Part shown: positions 8,550 through 16,644 of the stretch, one piece after another | Position numbering within the stretch: position 1 is the stretch's first letter | Layout: every line of letters starts with the position of its first letter | Translations under genes and position numbers: made by a program | From: Bradyrhizobium genomosp. I (2014) | GTDB lineage: Bacteria; Pseudomonadota; Alphaproteobacteria; Rhizobiales; Xanthobacteraceae | Assembly (NCBI RefSeq): GCF_000261685.1 | Contig: NZ_AJQE01000151.1 | Coordinates: 1 to 42,962 of the forward strand | Direction: 5' to 3' | DNA: 42,962 nucleotides | Notes under the pieces: model-generated | Database searches by the model: none | The model's input: the letters and a program-made list of their open reading frames with translations, nothing else | What the model was told of the DNA's origin: nothing

Positions 8550-8574
8550 TATCATTAAATTCGCATATGTGATA
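8550..8574. promoter_or_regulatory. Probable SoxR operator between soxS and soxV
   Basis: The 84-base gap between divergent soxS and soxV is strikingly AT-rich. It contains the dyad TATCA-N15-TGATA. The sequence ATATCATTAAA at its left end recurs as ATATCATAATA before soxW and soxX. One site here would control both directions, including soxR itself. SoxR of Pseudaminobacter is known to bind the soxS-soxV and soxW-soxX gaps, which are two of the three places seen here. Confidence 0.6.
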
Positions 8575-8587
8575 GGGATGGGGTGGA

Positions 8588-9319
8588 ATGACCTTGGACG
8601 TCACGCTTGGTGCGGCCTTCGTCGCGGGCCTCTTGTCGTTTCTGTCGCCCTGCATCCTCCCCCTGGTCCCGCCTTTCCTGTGCTACATGGCCGGCGTCTC
8701 GGTCACGGATCTGTCCGGCGACCGGCCGGATCTGCGGCCGCGCATCCTGGTGTCCGCGCTGGCCTTCGTGGCGGGCTTTTCGCTGGTCTTCATCGCGCTC
8801 GGCTCGACTGCCTCGATCGCGGGCCGCTTCGTCTCCGCGCATCTGTCGACGCTCGGCATCGTCGCGGGCGGACTGATTATCGTCATGGGCCTGCATTTTC
8901 TCGGCGTATTCAGGATTCCGCTGCTCTATCGCAGCGCGACCATGCAGGTCGACAACCGCCCGGCCGGCCTGGCGGGAGCCTTCGTCATGGGTCTGGCATT
9001 CGCGTTTGGCTGGACGCCCTGTGCTGGCCCCATCCTTGCAGCCGTCCTGCTGATGGCAGGCTCGGAGGACACGACCGGACGGGGCGCGCTGCTGCTTGCA
9101 GCCTATTCGGTCGGGACCGGCATTCCCTTCCTGGTTGCGGCTGCGTTCACCGGTCGTTTCATTGCCGCGCTTGGCCATGTGCGCCGGCATCTCGGTCTGA
9201 TCGAGAAGACGATGGGCCTCTTCCTGGTCGTGACCGGCCTGATGTTCCTGACCGGCTTGATGCCTGCGGTCTCGGAATGGCTGCTTGAGCATTTTCCTGG
9301 ACTGACCAGCATCGGCTGA
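8588..9319 (+). CDS. soxV: SoxV, CcdA-type thiol-electron transporter
   Basis: This 243-residue protein has six predicted membrane helices. It carries the two CcdA cysteine motifs: FLSPCILPLVPP in helix 1 and GWTPCAGPIL in helix 4. CcdA/SoxV proteins carry reducing equivalents from cytoplasmic thioredoxin to periplasmic thioredoxins, here SoxW and SoxS, to keep the SoxYZ carrier reduced. The ATG at 8588 sits 14 bases after the operator, following GGGGTGG. It is transcribed away from soxS and converges on the unknown secreted gene that ends at 9322. Confidence 0.92.
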   Translation: MTLDVTLGAAFVAGLLSFLSPCILPLVPPFLCYMAGVSVTDLSGDRPDLRPRILVSALAFVAGFSLVFIALGSTASIAGRFVSAHLSTLGIVAGGLIIVMGLHFLGVFRIPLLYRSATMQVDNRPAGLAGAFVMGLAFAFGWTPCAGPILAAVLLMAGSEDTTGRGALLLAAYSVGTGIPFLVAAAFTGRFIAALGHVRRHLGLIEKTMGLFLVVTGLMFLTGLMPAVSEWLLEHFPGLTSIG

Positions 9320-9321
9320 GG

Positions 9322-10041
9322 CTAGCCGTAACGGAAGTCGAGCAGCTGGGCAAAGGACTGCAGTTCGATGAGGTAACGATGCACGAGGAAGCCGTCGCCC
9401 GCCATCGCGGCATGGGCGATCTCGCCGCTGCTGGCGATCGCGCCATCGATCAGGCGGCGGAATTCGCCTTGGGCAACGATCTCGCCATCTGCCCATTCGT
9501 TACAGTGCCGAAGCCGATCGCGGAATGCGCTTGCGGCGGCGACGGTCTCCTCGGCGTTCGCTGGCGCCGGCTGCTCGGAGTACCTGATGGCTGCGACACG
9601 CAACGTTTCCGTGGCGGGCGCGATCTCGAAGATGCAATCGCCAAGATCGTACAGGCCCGCATGACGCCTGAGCGCGTGAAAAGCCTGCCGAATTGCGAGC
9701 AGCTCGCGGCCGGCGGCGACATTGTCTCCGCGCTCCAGCGCGCCCGTGATCATCGTGAGCCGGTCGCGACCCCCGTCGAGAAATCCCGACAATTCGGCCG
9801 GCGCGTAAGCGGCCGGGGGACTGGAGGCGTTCGGCTCGAGTCGTTTCCACCGGGCGGCCGCTTCGTCGGTCTCGATCTGGGCCAGCGCGACGTTGCCGGT
9901 GCGCGCATAGCTCGCGGCGGTGCGCAGGTTGGCCATGATCGGCGCCATCGCCGATCCGAAATCCGAAGCTTTGTCGACATCTGCGCCAAGCGCGAGCGCA
10001 TTCGAAGCCAGCCATGCCAGCAGCACGATGGTGCAGCGCAA
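9322..10041 (-). CDS. Secreted helical protein of unknown function in the sox cluster
   Basis: This 239-residue protein starts with a clear Sec signal peptide (MRCTIVLLAWLASNALA, cleavage near ALG-ADV). The mature part is alanine-rich and helical, with many ASYARTGN/ALERGDN-type turns. That suggests a four-helix bundle reminiscent of cytochrome c' without its CXXCH. Cysteines sit in GDCIF and RHCNEW. It converges on soxV with only two bases between stop codons and diverges from soxW across a 47-base gap holding an operator-like motif, so it should be co-regulated with sox. I do not recognise a named family. The opposite strand is also open here, but the signal peptide and promoter layout favour this strand. 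Confidence 0.7.
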   Translation of the reverse strand: MRCTIVLLAWLASNALALGADVDKASDFGSAMAPIMANLRTAASYARTGNVALAQIETDEAAARWKRLEPNASSPPAAYAPAELSGFLDGGRDRLTMITGALERGDNVAAGRELLAIRQAFHALRRHAGLYDLGDCIFEIAPATETLRVAAIRYSEQPAPANAEETVAAASAFRDRLRHCNEWADGEIVAQGEFRRLIDGAIASSGEIAHAAMAGDGFLVHRYLIELQSFAQLLDFRYG

Positions 10042-10068
10042 GATCGGAACTCCTTGTCACATTCGTAC

Positions 10069-10085
10069 ATTCGAATATCATAATA
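10069..10085. promoter_or_regulatory. Probable SoxR operator between the unknown secreted gene and soxW
   Basis: The 47-base divergent gap holds the palindrome ATTCGAAT overlapping ATATCATAATA (10075-10085). That 11-mer is identical to one before soxX, and close to the ATATCATTAAA at 8549. Its position suggests joint control of the leftward secreted protein and rightward soxW. Confidence 0.5.
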
Positions 10086-10088
10086 GAA

Positions 10089-10706
10089 ATGACCAGCGCG
10101 CAAGATCTCCCAACGCACAAGACCCCGACGTCGCTTCGCATGCCGACGCGGCGCGGCCTTCTCGCATTCGCGTTTGGCGCAGCCTGGGCCGGCCCCGGCG
10201 CGGCGGCGGCCGAGCCCGCGGTTGGCGAAGATGGGCTCTATCACGAGCCCTGGTTTCTGCAGAGCTTCCTCGATCTGCGCGAGGACCTGGAGAGCGCCAG
10301 CGCCGGCGGCAAGCGCCTCGCCATCATGTGGGAGCTGCGCGGCTGTCCCTATTGCCGCGAGACGCATCTGGTGAACTTCGCCGATGCCGGCATCGCGACC
10401 TATATCCGCGACAATTTCGAGGTGTTGCAGCTCAATCTGATCGGCTCGCGCAAGGTTACCGACTTCGACCGCCAGGAGTTGCCTGAGAAGGACCTCGCTC
10501 GAAAATACGGGATCAGGTTCACTCCGACCTTTCAGTTCTTTCCGCCAACCGCCGATGGCATCGAAGCGAAGGAGGCGATGGCGCGCGAAGTGGCGCGGGC
10601 GCCCGGTTATCTCAAGCCGGCGCACTTCCTGGCGATGTTTCGCTTCGTGCGGGAGCGCGCCTATGAGCGCGGCTCGTTCCGGGATTTCCTGGCCGCGAAT
10701 GGCTGA
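10089..10706 (+). CDS. soxW: SoxW-like periplasmic thioredoxin
   Basis: This thioredoxin-fold protein has a CPYC redox site (ELRGCPYCRETH) and the cis-Pro loop FTPTFQFF. A twin-arginine-like leader MPTRRGLLAFAFGAAWA begins at the second in-frame ATG, 10140. From 10089 the protein has 205 residues, from 10140 it has 188. Neither start has a strong ribosome site, and because the operator motif ends at 10085 the later start is quite possible. In Paracoccus SoxW takes electrons from SoxV and helps keep the Sox system active. It precedes soxX by 130 bases that hold another operator-like motif. Confidence 0.8.
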   Translation: MTSAQDLPTHKTPTSLRMPTRRGLLAFAFGAAWAGPGAAAAEPAVGEDGLYHEPWFLQSFLDLREDLESASAGGKRLAIMWELRGCPYCRETHLVNFADAGIATYIRDNFEVLQLNLIGSRKVTDFDRQELPEKDLARKYGIRFTPTFQFFPPTADGIEAKEAMAREVARAPGYLKPAHFLAMFRFVRERAYERGSFRDFLAANG

Positions 10707-10753
10707 CCGAGAGCGTCCTTCGAATTTCGCTTGACGCCGCCGGTCACATGAAC

Positions 10754-10774
10754 ATATCATAATAACTGAATTTG
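10754..10774. promoter_or_regulatory. Probable SoxR operator upstream of soxX
   Basis: The motif ATATCATAATA (10754-10764) is repeated exactly from the soxW promoter. It is followed by ACTGAATTTGAT, giving a weak ATCA...TGAT dyad. It lies about 65-80 bases upstream of soxX in an AT-rich island inside high-GC sequence. It should control the main soxXYZABCD operon. Confidence 0.55.
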
Positions 10775-10836
10775 ATGGACCGTGAGTCCGTCGTAATCAA
10801 GAGCGGGCGTCACCCCGCGATCCGAGGGTAGGAAAC

Positions 10837-11304
10837 ATGCGGCGCTCGCTTGCGGCTGCGTTTGCACTTTGTCTGTCGGCCGGAGGCGGTCTTGCCCAAG
10901 AGACTGCCAGAGAGCCGACCAAGGAGCCCATCAGGCTCGACGTCGTCAACGATTCCTTGCCGAAATCCCTGTCCGGTGTGCCCGGCAATGCCGCCGCCGG
11001 CAAGAAGGTGTTTCTGACGCGCACGCTCGGCAATTGCCTGGCCTGCCATCAGGTCACGAGCCTGAAGTCCGAGGATTTCCACGGCGAGTTCGGTCCATCT
11101 CTCGACGGTGTGGCAGACCGCTACACCGAGGCGCAATTGCGCCTCATCGTCGCCGACCCCAAGCGCGTCTTCACCAACACCGTCATGCCTGCGTTCTTCA
11201 AGAACGACGGCTTGAGCCGGGTGCGCCCGGAGTTCGTCGGCAAGTCCATTTTGACGGCCGTGCAGGTCGAGGACGTCATCGCTTTTCTCAAGACGCTGAA
11301 CTGA
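10837..11304 (+). CDS. soxX: Cytochrome c subunit SoxX
   Basis: This 155-residue exported cytochrome has a signal peptide (LAAAFALCLSAGGGLAQ), one heme site CLACH at residues 67-71, and a probable axial methionine, Met117, in VMPAF. SoxX pairs with SoxA to join thiosulfate oxidatively to the cysteine of SoxY. The ATG at 10837 follows GAGGGTAGG. soxY starts 18 bases after its stop, opening a tight operon. Confidence 0.95.
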   Translation: MRRSLAAAFALCLSAGGGLAQETAREPTKEPIRLDVVNDSLPKSLSGVPGNAAAGKKVFLTRTLGNCLACHQVTSLKSEDFHGEFGPSLDGVADRYTEAQLRLIVADPKRVFTNTVMPAFFKNDGLSRVRPEFVGKSILTAVQVEDVIAFLKTLN

Positions 11305-11322
11305 CGGCGAGGAGGATCTGGA

Positions 11323-11775
11323 ATGAAAGCCATCAATCGACGGCAGGCATTTGCGCTTGGGGGCGGCTTCGTCATGCTGACCCTGATGCCCATGGCGGCC
11401 GATGCCGAAGTGACGGGCGATGCGGCGAAGTGGATCGAGAAGTTCACCGGCGGCAAGCAAGCTGCCAAGGGCAAGATTTCGCTCGACCTGCCGGAGATCG
11501 CGGAGAACGGCAACACCGTGCCGCTCTCGATCAACATCGAGAGTCCGATGACCGCGGACTCCTATGTCAAGGACGTCATGATCCTCGCTGACGGCAACCC
11601 GAATGCGGGTGTCGCGACGCTGTCGTTCACGCCGCTATCGGGCAAGGCGGAAGCATCGATCCGGATCCGGCTCGCAACCACGCAGAACGTGGTTGCGATC
11701 GCGAAGATGAGCGACGGTTCGCTGTTCATGGAGCAGAAGACCGTCAAGGTTACGATCGGCGGCTGCGGCGGCTAG
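11323..11775 (+). CDS. soxY: Sulfur carrier subunit SoxY
   Basis: This 150-residue protein has a twin-arginine-like leader (MKAINRRQAFALGGGFVML) and the hallmark C-terminal swinging arm GGCGG, with the carrier cysteine at residue 148. Sulfur intermediates stay covalently bound to this residue during the cycle. It pairs with SoxZ, which begins 19 bases downstream. GAGGAGG precedes the ATG. The leader should export the folded SoxYZ complex, as SoxZ has none. Confidence 0.96.
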   Translation: MKAINRRQAFALGGGFVMLTLMPMAADAEVTGDAAKWIEKFTGGKQAAKGKISLDLPEIAENGNTVPLSINIESPMTADSYVKDVMILADGNPNAGVATLSFTPLSGKAEASIRIRLATTQNVVAIAKMSDGSLFMEQKTVKVTIGGCGG

Positions 11776-11794
11776 GGGCGTCAGGAGAGGAACA

Positions 11795-12121
11795 ATGGCA
11801 GACAAACCGCGCATCAAGCTTCCCAAGGAAGCGGCCAAGGGCGAAGTGATCCAGATCAAGACCCTGGTCTCGCATGTCATGGAATCGGGCCAGCGCAAGG
11901 ACGCGCAGGGCAAGGCCATTCCGCGCAAGATCATCAACAAGTTCGCCTGCGAGTTCAACGGCAAGCCGGTGTTCTCCTGCGCGCTCGAACCGGCGATCTC
12001 GGCCAATCCCTACATCCAGTTCGACGCCAGGATCGACGAAGCCGGAACGTTCAAGTTCTCCTGGACGGACGACGACGGCACGGTGATCACGGCCGAAGAG
12101 AAGATTGCGCTCAAGGCATGA
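11795..12121 (+). CDS. soxZ: Sulfur carrier complex subunit SoxZ
   Basis: SoxZ here is 108 residues without a signal peptide, a beta-sandwich protein (MADKPRIKLPKEA..., ending EEKIALKA). It lacks its own leader and should travel to the periplasm bound to SoxY. AGGAGAGG lies before the ATG. It sits between soxY and soxA, as is usual. Confidence 0.95.
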   Translation: MADKPRIKLPKEAAKGEVIQIKTLVSHVMESGQRKDAQGKAIPRKIINKFACEFNGKPVFSCALEPAISANPYIQFDARIDEAGTFKFSWTDDDGTVITAEEKIALKA

Positions 12122-12149
12122 TGCGTATCACGCATTGAGGGAGGCTCGG

Positions 12150-12971
12150 ATGGCGCGACGATATGTTGGGATGGCCGCTCTGGTCGCAGCCGCTGCGTCG
12201 GTTGCGACGCTCGCGGTCGCAGACGACGCCGAGCGCAAGGGCATCGCGGCGCCGCCCGGCCACGTCTTCAAGACCATCATCTCCGGCTACGAATTTCGCA
12301 GCAAGGAGACCCGTGCGTTGCAGGACGACGATCTCGAAAACCCGGGCTTCCTCGCCGTGGAGCGCGCGGCGGATGTCTGGAAGAAGGTGGAGGGCAGCGA
12401 AGGCAAGTCCTGCATGAGCTGCCACGGCGAGGCCGAGACCAGCATGAAGGGCGTCGGCGCCGCCATGCCGAAATGGGACGACAAGCTGAAGAAGCCGGTC
12501 AATCTCGAGCAGCGCATCAACATCTGCCGCACCGAGCACATGAAGACGGAGCCCTGGAAATTCAAGTCCCGGGAGTTGACCGACATGACCACGTTCGTGC
12601 GCTACCAATCGCACGGCATGCCCGTGGCGGTGAAGACCGACGGGCCGATGTCGCCCTGGTTCGAGCGCGGCAAGCAGATCTATTACACGCGCTATGGCCA
12701 GCTCGATCTCGCCTGCGAATCCTGCCACGAGCGCAACAACGGCAAGTTCATGCGCGCCGATTTCCTGAGCCAGGGCCAGACCAACGGCTTTCCGACCTAT
12801 CGGCTGCGCGACCAGCGCCTGGTGCCGCTGCACGAGCGTTTCCAAGGCTGCATGTTCGACGTGCGCGCCGAGCCGTTCAAGCCGCTCTCGGACGAATTCC
12901 TCGCGCTCGAGCTCTATGTGGCCTGGCGCGGCATCGGTCTGCCGGTCGAGACGCCGTCGGTGCGCAACTGA
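12150..12971 (+). CDS. soxA: Diheme-type cytochrome SoxA
   Basis: The 273-residue protein has a signal peptide and two heme motifs, CMSCH at 88-92 and CESCH at 189-193. Cys126 (ICRTEH) is a likely ligand of the first heme and Cys234 (QGCMFDV) the active-site cysteine. It is thus the diheme form of SoxA, unlike monoheme SoxA in which a disulfide replaces the first heme. With SoxX it attaches thiosulfate to SoxY. The ATG at 12150 is chosen for the GAGGGAGG ribosome site; an earlier in-frame start would overlap soxZ and add sequence before the signal peptide. Confidence 0.95.
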   Translation: MARRYVGMAALVAAAASVATLAVADDAERKGIAAPPGHVFKTIISGYEFRSKETRALQDDDLENPGFLAVERAADVWKKVEGSEGKSCMSCHGEAETSMKGVGAAMPKWDDKLKKPVNLEQRINICRTEHMKTEPWKFKSRELTDMTTFVRYQSHGMPVAVKTDGPMSPWFERGKQIYYTRYGQLDLACESCHERNNGKFMRADFLSQGQTNGFPTYRLRDQRLVPLHERFQGCMFDVRAEPFKPLSDEFLALELYVAWRGIGLPVETPSVRN

Positions 12972-12998
12972 GACGATGAGTTTGCAGGAGTATTGCGC

Positions 12999-14690
12999 AT
13001 GATCTCTCGCCGCGAGTTCATTCAGGTTGCCGCGGCAACGGCGGCTCTTTCGACCGGTGTTGGCTCCGGCCTGACCCGGGCGGTCGCCCAGCAGCGCCTG
13101 ACCGAGAAGGAGTTGCTGGCTTTCGAGCCGCTCGGCAACGTCACGCTGGTTCACGTGACCGATATCCACGGTCAGCTCATGCCGCTCTATTTCCGCGAGC
13201 CCTCGACCAATCTCGGCGTCGGCGAGGCGAAGGGCCTGCCGCCGCACGTCACCGGCAAGGAGTTCCTCGCCCGCTTCGGCATCGCCCCGGGCTCGTCGGC
13301 GGCCTATGCCCTGACGTCGGAGGATTTCGAGGCGTTGGCCAAGAGCTATGGCCGGATCGGCGGCCTCGATCGCGCCGCGACCGTGATCAAGGCGATCCGC
13401 GCCGAGCGCGGCGACAAGGTCGCGCTGCTCGACGGCGGCGACACTTGGCAGGGGTCGTGGTCGTCGCTGAAGACGCGCGGCCAGGACATGATCGACTGCA
13501 TGGCGCTGCTCAAGCCCGACGCCATGACCGGCCATTGGGAGTTCACCTACGGCACCGAGCGCGTCAAGCAGGCGATCGAAGGCCTCGGCTTCCCCTTCCT
13601 CGGCCTCAACATCCGCGACACCGAATGGAACGAGGCGGCGTTCGAGGCCTCGACCATGATCGAGCGTGGCGGCGTCAAGATCGCGGTGCTCGGACAGGCT
13701 TTCCCCTATACGCCGGTCGCCAATCCGCGCTGGATGATCCCGAACTGGTCGTTCGGCGTGCGCGAGGAGGACGTCCAGGCGCAGGTCGACAAGGCGCGCA
13801 AGGACGGCGCGCAGCTCGTCGTGCTGCTCTCGCACAACGGCTTCGACGTCGATCGCAAGCTCGCCGGCCGCGTCAAGGGCATCGACGTCATCCTGACCGG
13901 ACATACCCACGACGCGCTGCCCGAAGCCGTCAAGGTCGGCAAGACCTTGCTGATCGCGTCGGGCTCGTCCGGCAAGTTCGTCTCGCGGCTCGACCTCGAT
14001 GTCCGCGACGGTGAGGTCAAGGCGTTCCGCTACAAGCTGATTCCGCTGTTCTCCGATGTGATCACGGCGGACGCCGAGATGGCGGCCAAGATCGCCGAAG
14101 TGCGAAAGCCCTTCGAGTCCGAGCTGTCGAAGGTGCTCGGCAAGACGGATTCGCTGCTTTACCGGCGCGGCAATTTCAACGGCACGTTCGACGATTTGAT
14201 CTGCCAGGCGCTGTTGCAGGAGCGCGATGCCGAGATCGCGCTGTCGCCCGGCTTCCGCTGGGGCACCAGCGTGCTGCCCGGGCAGGACATCACCTTTGAG
14301 GACGTCACCAACGCGACCGCGATCACCTATCCGGCGGTCTATCGCATGGGCATGACGGGCGCGCGGCTGAAGGAGATCATCGAGGACGTCGCCGACAATC
14401 TCTTCAACGTCGATCCCTACTACCAGCAGGGCGGCGACATGGTGCGGATCGGCGGACTGTCCTACGCGATCGACGTCACCAAGCCGCAAGGCAGCCGCAT
14501 CTCGGACATGCAACTGGCCAAGACCGGCGCGCCGATCGATCCCGCCAGGGAGTACCAGGTCGCCGGCTGGGCCAGCGTCAATGAAGGAACCGAAGGGCCG
14601 CCGATCTGGGAGGTCGTGGCCAATTACCTGATCCGACAGAAGACGGTTCGTCTCGAACCCAACAGAGCCGTCAAAGTCACCGGAGCGTAA
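12999..14690 (+). CDS. soxB: Thiosulfohydrolase SoxB
   Basis: This 563-residue dimanganese hydrolase releases sulfate from the SoxY-bound S-sulfonate. It begins with a twin-arginine leader (ISRREFIQVAAATAA). Metal-site motifs are VTDIHGQL (Asp55, His57), LDGGDTWQG, GHWEFTYG and GHTHDALPE, all characteristic of the 5'-nucleotidase-like family. The C-terminal half is the usual second domain. The ATG at 12999 lies 8 bases after GCAGGAG; a TTG two codons earlier is less likely. Confidence 0.96.
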   Translation: MISRREFIQVAAATAALSTGVGSGLTRAVAQQRLTEKELLAFEPLGNVTLVHVTDIHGQLMPLYFREPSTNLGVGEAKGLPPHVTGKEFLARFGIAPGSSAAYALTSEDFEALAKSYGRIGGLDRAATVIKAIRAERGDKVALLDGGDTWQGSWSSLKTRGQDMIDCMALLKPDAMTGHWEFTYGTERVKQAIEGLGFPFLGLNIRDTEWNEAAFEASTMIERGGVKIAVLGQAFPYTPVANPRWMIPNWSFGVREEDVQAQVDKARKDGAQLVVLLSHNGFDVDRKLAGRVKGIDVILTGHTHDALPEAVKVGKTLLIASGSSGKFVSRLDLDVRDGEVKAFRYKLIPLFSDVITADAEMAAKIAEVRKPFESELSKVLGKTDSLLYRRGNFNGTFDDLICQALLQERDAEIALSPGFRWGTSVLPGQDITFEDVTNATAITYPAVYRMGMTGARLKEIIEDVADNLFNVDPYYQQGGDMVRIGGLSYAIDVTKPQGSRISDMQLAKTGAPIDPAREYQVAGWASVNEGTEGPPIWEVVANYLIRQKTVRLEPNRAVKVTGA

Positions 14691-14696
14691 GAAGCG

Positions 14697-15968
14697 ATGT
14701 CGAAGACGGATCATTCCCGGCAATCCCGACGCAGTTTCCTGGCCGCTGGCGCCGGTGTTGCGGCTTCGGTGCTCGCAAAGCCCGCCTTGGCCGGAGGCGG
14801 CAATCCGGCGAACCAGCCTCCAAACGTGCCGGAATGGACCAAGTCCCTCGGCGAAGGCGTCGCCGTGCGTCCGTACGGCAAGCCGTCGAAGTTCGAGAAG
14901 GACGTGGTCCGGCGCGACGTCGAATGGCTGACCGCCTCGCGCGAGTCCTCGGTGAGCTTCACGCCGCTGCACGAGCTCGAGGGCATCATCACCCCGAACG
15001 GCCTCTGTTTCGAGCGGCATCATGGCGGCATCGCCGAGGTCGATCCGGCCGATCATCGCCTGATGATCCATGGGCTGGTCGAGCGTCCGCTCATTCTCAC
15101 GCTGAAGGAGCTGAAGCGCTATCCGCGCGTCAACCGCATCCACTTCATGGAATGCGCGGCGAATTCGGGCATGGAATGGCGCGGCGCCCAGCTCAATGGC
15201 TGCCAGTTCACCCACGGCATGATCCACTGCGTGCAGTATACCGGCGTGTCGCTGCGCACCCTGCTGGAAGAAGCCGGCGTCAAGACCAACGGCAAGTGGC
15301 TGCTGGTTGAAGGGGCCGACGCGGCCGCGATGGATCGCAGCCTGCCGATCGAGAAGGCGCTCGACGACTGCATCATCGCCTACAAGATGAACGGCGAGGC
15401 GCTCTATCCCGAGCAGGGCTATCCGATGCGGCTCGTGGTGCCGGGCTGGCAGGGCAATCTCTGGGTCAAGTGGCTGCGCCGCATCAAGGTCGGTGACCAG
15501 CCCTGGCACACCCGCGAGGAGACGTCGAAATACACCGACCTCCTGCCGAGCGGCAAGGCGCGCCGCTTCACCTGGTCGATGGACGCCAAGTCCGTGATCA
15601 CGAGCCCGAGCCCGCAGGCACCGATCAGGCACGGCAAGGGCTTCACTATCGTCTCGGGGCTTGCCTGGAGCGGCAACGGCAAGGTCAAGCGCGTGGACGT
15701 CTCGCTCGACGGCGGCCGCAACTGGTGGCCGGCGCGGCTCGACGGGCCCGTTCTCGACAAGGCGCTGACGCGCTTCTACTACGAGTTCGACTGGAACGGT
15801 GAGCCGCTGCTGCTGCAGTCGCGGGTGCAGGACGAGACCGGATACGTGCAGCCGAGCAAGGCCGAGCTGCGCAGGATTCGCGGCGTCAACTCCATCTATC
15901 ACAACAATGGCATCCAGACCTGGCATGTGCAGGCCAACGGTGAGGTCGAGAATGTCGAAGTCGCCTAA
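14697..15968 (+). CDS. soxC: Sulfane dehydrogenase molybdenum subunit SoxC
   Basis: This 423-residue protein has a twin-arginine leader (SRQSRRSFLAAGAGVAAS) and a sulfite-oxidase-type molybdopterin domain. Cys153 in MECAANSGMEWRG is the expected molybdenum ligand, and a C-terminal dimerisation domain follows. SoxCD oxidises the SoxY-bound sulfane sulfur with release of six electrons, so its presence means full oxidation of thiosulfate to sulfate without sulfur globules. Only six bases separate it from soxB, and its last 17 bases overlap soxD. Confidence 0.95.
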   Translation: MSKTDHSRQSRRSFLAAGAGVAASVLAKPALAGGGNPANQPPNVPEWTKSLGEGVAVRPYGKPSKFEKDVVRRDVEWLTASRESSVSFTPLHELEGIITPNGLCFERHHGGIAEVDPADHRLMIHGLVERPLILTLKELKRYPRVNRIHFMECAANSGMEWRGAQLNGCQFTHGMIHCVQYTGVSLRTLLEEAGVKTNGKWLLVEGADAAAMDRSLPIEKALDDCIIAYKMNGEALYPEQGYPMRLVVPGWQGNLWVKWLRRIKVGDQPWHTREETSKYTDLLPSGKARRFTWSMDAKSVITSPSPQAPIRHGKGFTIVSGLAWSGNGKVKRVDVSLDGGRNWWPARLDGPVLDKALTRFYYEFDWNGEPLLLQSRVQDETGYVQPSKAELRRIRGVNSIYHNNGIQTWHVQANGEVENVEVA

Positions 15969-16644
15969 GTTCATTGCAGCCGCGCTGATAGCTTGCGCGC
16001 TGAGCGCTCAGGTGCTTGCGGAGCAGAAGCCGGACGCCAGGAGCGCTCCCCGCTATCACATCGGCCGCGCACCAACCGCGGACGAGATCCGCGGCTGGGA
16101 TATCGATGTGCGGCCCGACGGCCAGGGCCTGCCGGAAGGCAAGGGCACGGTCGCCCAGGGTGAAAAGCTGTTCATGGACAATTGCGCGAGCTGTCACGGC
16201 GAGTTCGGCGAGGGCAGCGGCCGCTGGCCGGTGCTTGCCGGCGGCAAGGGCTCGCTGACGTCGGACAATCCGGTCAAGACGGTGGGCTCGTACTGGCCCT
16301 ACGCGTCCACCGTGTTCGACTACGTCCGTCACGCCATGCCCTATGGCAATGCCGAGTCGCTGTCGGTCGACGAATACTATGCGCTGGTCGCCTATGTCCT
16401 CTACCTGAACGACATCGTCACCGACCAGAATTTCGAGCTGACCAACAGGAACCTCGCCACGATCAGGATGCCGAACGAGCAGGGCTTCGTGATGGACGAT
16501 CGCGCCACGAGCGAGAAATCGTTCTGGCAGAAGGATCCCTGCATGAAGAACTGCATCGCGCCGGTGAAGATCACCGGGCGTGCCGCCGCCATCGACGTGA
16601 CGCCCGAGGACAGCAAGGACGGGAAGTCACGGGGCGTGGAGTGA
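15952..16644 (+). CDS. soxD: Cytochrome c subunit SoxD, short monoheme form
   Basis: This 230-residue exported cytochrome has a signal peptide (KFIAAALIACALSAQVLA) and one heme motif, CASCH at 78-82, with HAMPYG as the likely methionine ligand segment. A C-terminal CMKNC pair follows. Paracoccus SoxD is much longer and diheme, so this is the short one-heme type. The ATG at 15952 overlaps the end of soxC by 17 bases and follows GAGGTCGAG. Longer readings of the frame add arginine-rich sequence antisense-like in character and were rejected. Its stop overlaps the next gene's GTG. Confidence 0.92.
   Translation: MSKSPKFIAAALIACALSAQVLAEQKPDARSAPRYHIGRAPTADEIRGWDIDVRPDGQGLPEGKGTVAQGEKLFMDNCASCHGEFGEGSGRWPVLAGGKGSLTSDNPVKTVGSYWPYASTVFDYVRHAMPYGNAESLSVDEYYALVAYVLYLNDIVTDQNFELTNRNLATIRMPNEQGFVMDDRATSEKSFWQKDPCMKNCIAPVKITGRAAAIDVTPEDSKDGKSRGVE

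Noticed and set aside
9379..10083. Plus-strand frame opposite the unknown secreted sox-cluster protein
   Set aside because: No ribosome site or domain, and the minus-strand product has a clean signal peptide and promoter.
12111..15974. A 1287-codon open frame on the minus strand across soxABC
   Set aside because: It is antisense to four strongly supported sox genes and arises from high GC3; its translation is His/Arg/Asp-rich without any domain.
16182..16640. A plus-strand extension of the first DsrE-like gene upstream of 16641
   Set aside because: It would overlap soxD in another frame; the GTG at 16641 overlaps the soxD stop and begins a good export leader.
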